Positions 58,980 through 61,934 of a DNA stretch of 61,934 nt are shown here, in pieces. The notes under the pieces are model-generated. The model searched no databases. It was not told where the DNA came from and worked only from the letters and a program-made list of their open reading frames with translations. A program made the position numbers and the translations under genes. Numbering within the stretch: position 1 is the stretch's first letter; the number at the start of each line of letters is the position of its first letter. The DNA is taken from positions 1 to 61,934 of the forward strand of contig CAZBWE010000002.1 in assembly GCA_964495465.1 (NCBI GenBank), read 5' to 3'. The stretch comes from CAZBWE01 sp964495465 (GTDB taxonomy: Bacteria > Planctomycetota > Phycisphaerae > Sedimentisphaerales > Anaerobacaceae).

Positions 58980-60344
58980 ATGAAAAGATTAGAAATTCAG
59001 AAACGAGTCACAGGTATCATGCTGGTCTTTACGGCAGCTTTAGGGACAACATGCTGTGCGGACAATCCTATTATCCAAACCAGATATACCGCAGATCCGG
59101 CACCGCTGGTTCATGACGAAATGGTGTACATTTATACCAGCCATGATGAAGACGTATTAGTGCGGAACTTCTTTACTATGAATGACTGGAGATGTTATAG
59201 CACAACCGATATGGTTAACTGGACAGATCTCGGTTCGCCATTGTCCTACAAAACATTTAGTTGGGCAAGAGGCGATTGCTGGGCCGGTCAGTGTGTCTTC
59301 AGAGACGGCAAGTTTTACCATTATGTTCCTATGAACCAAAAAAATGGCGGGATGGCAGTTGGCGTAGCGGTGGCAACAGACCCCGCCGGACCGTTTAGCG
59401 ACCCTCTTGGACATCCCTTAGTATATACCGGCAAAGGCGACATCGACCCGACGGTATTTATCGATGATGACGGGCAGGCCTACCTCTATTGGGGTAATCC
59501 CAACCTGTATTATGTAAAATTAAACAAAGATATGATTTCCTATTCAGATAAGATTAATAAGGTGCCTCTGACAACAGAGAGTTTTGGAGTGCGTTCCAAA
59601 ACTGATAGGCCGACTCAATACGAGGAGGGCCCGTGGCTCTATAAGCGCAACGGATTATACTACATGATTTTTGCCGCCGGTCCTATCTCTGAACATATTT
59701 CTTATTCAACCAGCTCCAGTTCTACCGGGCCCTGGACTTTCCGGGGTGTAATAATGCCTACGCAGGGCGGCAGTTTTACAAACCATCCGGGAGTATGCGA
59801 TTATAAGGAAAATTCCTACTTCTTTTATCATAACGGTGCGTTGCCGGGAGGCGGTGGTTTTACCCGTTCGGTATGCGTTGAACAGTTTAAGTATAATGAA
59901 GACGGTACAATCCCGACGATCAATATGACCAAAGTTGGTGCACCCCAGATTGGAACACTTAATCCTTACGACACAGTTCAAGCCGAAACGATTTGCTGGG
60001 AATCAGGCGTTGAAACGGAAAAATGCGATGAAGGCGGAATGAATGTCTGCGATATCGAAAACGGAGACTACATTAAAATCAAAGGTGTGGATTTTGGCAA
60101 GGGTGCAAAATCTTTCAAGGCCAGGGTGGCTTCAGAAACAAAAGGAGGAAACATTGAGATTCGCCTCGATAGTCCGAGCGGAACACTGGTGGGAAGCTGT
60201 GCTGTTTCGGGTACCGGCGGTTGGCAGAACTGGGTGATCTCATCTTGTTCAGTAAAAGGCGCTGCTGGGGTACGTGACTTGTATCTGGTATTTACCGGTG
60301 GCAATGGGAAACTGTTTAATTTTGACTGGTGGCAATTCAATTAA
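58980..60344 (+). CDS. Secreted GH43-CBM6 glycoside hydrolase
   Basis: 454 residues from ATG 58980 (GGAG 6 nt upstream). Signal peptide (GIMLVFTAALGTTCCA). GH43 domain ~28-310: TADPAPL (Asp39), GDIDPTVF (Asp156), EEGPWL (Glu216). CBM6-like domain ~325-454 (VQAETICWESGVETEKC, GNIEIRLDSPSGTLVGSC, FNFDWWQFN). Roughly 50% like the first half of the 54123 protein, so the two arose by duplication. The family contains beta-xylosidases and alpha-L-arabinofuranosidases. An intact EF-hand dockerin-like frame follows directly after the stop (see the finding at 60345). Confidence 0.9.
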   Translation: MKRLEIQKRVTGIMLVFTAALGTTCCADNPIIQTRYTADPAPLVHDEMVYIYTSHDEDVLVRNFFTMNDWRCYSTTDMVNWTDLGSPLSYKTFSWARGDCWAGQCVFRDGKFYHYVPMNQKNGGMAVGVAVATDPAGPFSDPLGHPLVYTGKGDIDPTVFIDDDGQAYLYWGNPNLYYVKLNKDMISYSDKINKVPLTTESFGVRSKTDRPTQYEEGPWLYKRNGLYYMIFAAGPISEHISYSTSSSSTGPWTFRGVIMPTQGGSFTNHPGVCDYKENSYFFYHNGALPGGGGFTRSVCVEQFKYNEDGTIPTINMTKVGAPQIGTLNPYDTVQAETICWESGVETEKCDEGGMNVCDIENGDYIKIKGVDFGKGAKSFKARVASETKGGNIEIRLDSPSGTLVGSCAVSGTGGWQNWVISSCSVKGAAGVRDLYLVFTGGNGKLFNFDWWQFN

Positions 60345-60488
60345 AGAGAGACGGTCTGTTCTTTTGCTTTGGCAGGTGATATCAACAATGACTGCCGGGT
60401 GGACTTTTACGACTTTGCCCGAATGGCTGAAAGCTGGCTGATAGATTGCAGAGCGAACCCTTTTGACCCCGCCTGCATGTCGAAATAG
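60345..60488 (+). pseudogene. Dockerin-like domain cut off from the GH43 gene by a stop codon
   Basis: The frame of the GH43 gene continues through TAA 60342-60344 for 47 codons: ...SFALAGDINNDCRVDFYDFA, RMAESWLIDCRANPFDPAC and MSK-stop. The D-I-N-N-D-C-R-V-D-F-Y-D-F pattern is a Ca-binding EF-hand, the dockerin-like tail seen on other planctomycete secreted enzymes and on two proteins in this window. No start codon or ribosome site of its own. Confidence 0.75.
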
Positions 60489-60619
60489 AATATCTGTGAA
60501 GAAATGTCGGCGGAGGATGGAAGACAGCCGGCTGCTCACGCTGGAAAGCGGTGAAAAACATCGGAAAAACCCCTGCCAAATAACTTTACCTGCATATCGA
60601 CCGGCTTTTGAAAAATAGT

Positions 60620-60647
60620 TTGCAATTGCAACCAAAAAGGTTATACT
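60620..60647 (+). promoter_or_regulatory. Promoter of the pfkB-type kinase gene
   Basis: TTGCAA (60620-60625), 16 nt, TATACT (60642-60647). The TTGCAATTGCAA palindrome spans the -35 box. It predicts a leader of about 70 nt. Confidence 0.65.
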
Positions 60648-60724
60648 GGTTTTACAAAAAGGATTTCTCAAATGCCAAAGGCATCGAAGGTTCGGTAAGG
60701 GCCTTCGCAGCAGTAAGGACAAAA

Positions 60725-61684
60725 ATGCCGGCGAGAGTTCCCAATGTAGTAGTAGTCGGCGGCACATACGTCGATATGGCGATAAGGTGCAGCCAGGTCC
60801 CGTCGCCTGGTCAAAGCGTAGCCGGCTCGGCCCTTTCATACACAGCCACCGGTGCCGGGCCCAACCAAGCGGCACAAGCTGCGCTTTGCGGCTGCGAGGT
60901 GCATCTTATCAGCAAAGTCGGAGGCGACCCTTTTGCCGAGATGGCCAGAAAGAGTCTAACCGACTTCAATGTCAATACCGATTATGTCTATACGGTCAAG
61001 GCCAAGAATACCGGGGTTATTGTAACGCTGGTCAACGCCGAAGGCGAAAATGCGACCTGCTACTACCCGGGCGCCAACAGCGCGTTAAGCTTGCGTGACA
61101 TCGAGGCCGCTGAGGAGCTTATCTCCAAGGCGGACATATGTTTGATACATGGCCGACTGCCGCAGGATGCGATTGTCTCGGCTATACGGTGCGCAAAAGT
61201 GCACGGCACACAAGTCATCCTCGACCCCGTCAGGCCAGTAGAAAGACCCGGCAGCAAAACCCACGATTTGCCCAACGAATATTTCACAGCCGACATACTC
61301 ATCCCGAACCTTTACGAAGCCGCCGACATCACCGACCAGTCCGATGCCAGTATTCGAACCGCCAAAATGGTTGGCTCTGACCTGGTTGCGCGAGGGGTCG
61401 GCTGTGCCGTGATAACGATGGGCAGGCGCGGCTGTATGGTTGTTGACAGAAGCGGTGCCGACCATATTCCTTCGTTCGAAGTGGAGCTTGTCGACCAAGC
61501 CGGAAGAGGTGACGCATTTGCGGGCGCACTTGCCGCATCCTGCGCCGTCGGCGACAACGTACGAAAGGCGCTTCGGTTCGCATCGGCGGCGGGGGCGCTT
61601 GCCTGCACGAAGTTCGGCTCGATTGAGGCGATGCCCACAAAGGCGGAGATTATCCAGATGCTGCAAAAAGAGGAGATGGAATAA
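60725..61684 (+). CDS. PfkB-family carbohydrate kinase (ribokinase-like)
   Basis: 319 residues from ATG 60725 (AAGGA 7 nt upstream); the frame is open to 60608 but that part is promoter and leader. N-terminal VVVVGGTYVDMAIRC and GGP/GAGPNQAAQAALCG (substrate loop), and the C-terminal signature DQAGRGDAFAGALAASCAVG with the catalytic Asp (GAGD here GRGD). Phosphorylates a sugar, perhaps ribose, a released pentose or fructose-type product. Its position after the GH43/GH29 genes suggests a link to glycan use, but the separate promoter argues it may be a housekeeping ribokinase. Confidence 0.88.
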   Translation: MPARVPNVVVVGGTYVDMAIRCSQVPSPGQSVAGSALSYTATGAGPNQAAQAALCGCEVHLISKVGGDPFAEMARKSLTDFNVNTDYVYTVKAKNTGVIVTLVNAEGENATCYYPGANSALSLRDIEAAEELISKADICLIHGRLPQDAIVSAIRCAKVHGTQVILDPVRPVERPGSKTHDLPNEYFTADILIPNLYEAADITDQSDASIRTAKMVGSDLVARGVGCAVITMGRRGCMVVDRSGADHIPSFEVELVDQAGRGDAFAGALAASCAVGDNVRKALRFASAAGALACTKFGSIEAMPTKAEIIQMLQKEEME

Positions 61685-61724
61685 CCCTTATCAGAGGACG
61701 GACGACGGAGGGATAAGGATGCCT

Positions 61725-61934
61725 GAATCCTTCGCTTCGCTCAAGGTGACGGAATATACAAGCCAGACCCTTCGGCTGCGCCTCAGGATGACAGGGGTAA
61801 GTGCGCCTCAGGATGACATACCGCCTTGTCATTCTGAGCCCTTCGCTTTGCTCAGGGTGACAGAGTAGTTGAGCCAGACCCTTCGCTTCGCTCAGGGTGA
61901 CAGAATAGTTAAGCCGGATGTTTCACCTTCGGCT
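61725..61934. repeat. Tandem CTTCGCTTCGCTCAGGGTGACAG repeat block
   Basis: Five or six imperfect ~35-nt units (CCCTTCGCTTCGCTCAGGGT, GCGCCTCAGGATGACA) continuing past the right edge. Not CRISPR: no constant spacer length. Same family as 10045-10205. No gene after 61684. Confidence 0.8.

Noticed and set aside
61725..61934. CRISPR array at the right edge
   Set aside because: Units are imperfect and directly adjoining with irregular length; no spacers of constant size and no cas genes.

Overview
The window reads as a chromosome segment of a planctomycete, most likely class Phycisphaerae (Sedimentisphaerales-like). This rests on several secreted proteins ending in a PEP-CTERM sorting tail, on dockerin-like EF-hand tails (VDFxDFAxMAExW type) on secreted enzymes, and on a polysaccharide-degrading gene cluster. 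No taxonomic marker search was possible. No rRNA, tRNA or CRISPR array was recognised.

Layout. 1-6.8 kb: secreted proteins on the minus strand (a BNR-propeller/dockerin-like protein running off the left edge, two PEP-CTERM proteins, a GLUG-repeat protein). 7-12.6 kb: nadK, a TPR secreted protein and a DinG-type helicase on the plus strand. 12.6-22.5 kb, minus strand: a PEP-CTERM protein, dnaA with DnaA boxes upstream (possible oriC), an ABC exporter pair, the rsmB-fmt-def cluster, an orphan DNA methyltransferase and lptB. 22.7-27.2 kb, plus strand: a metallophosphoesterase, yidC and mnmE. 27.3-32.7 kb, minus strand: dnaK (with a sigma-54-like promoter), mcsB- and mcsA-like genes, a 6-pyruvoyl-tetrahydropterin-synthase homologue and coaD. 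32.8-35.4 kb: a compact island with a methyltransferase convergent to an Xre regulator plus an unrecognised DHH-like protein. 35.5-43.4 kb: an S9 peptidase, a c-heme sensor kinase, a TonB-dependent receptor and aspS. 43.4-45.3 kb: a second restriction-modification operon, partly decayed. 45.4-49.6 kb: a DUF4019-like lipoprotein, cysK flanked by two candidate small RNAs, an unrecognised protein, terminase-like scraps and a PEP-CTERM protein. 50-51.4 kb: an IS5-like element with a broken transposase. 51.4-61.9 kb: an esterase, a PEP-CTERM protein, a glycan-degradation locus (a 1547-residue GH43/GH29 multidomain enzyme, a deleted enzyme remnant, a GH43-CBM6 enzyme with a cut-off dockerin-like tail) and a PfkB sugar kinase.

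Three themes stand out. First, several families of short intergenic-type repeats are scattered through the window, and at least six copies lie in frame inside conserved genes (nadK, dinG, rsmB twice, mnmE twice), lengthening the proteins in a way reminiscent of Rickettsia palindromic elements. Second, two plus-strand loci around cysK look like related small RNAs: each has a promoter and an intrinsic terminator whose large loop starts ATCTCGC and continues as a nearly pure pyrimidine tract. Third, the glycan locus shows clear remodelling: a duplicated and broken pfkB start, an enzyme gene reduced to its signal peptide and last ~28 residues, and a dockerin-like domain separated from its enzyme by one stop codon.

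All assignments come from reading the sequence and from knowledge of motifs; no database search was run.
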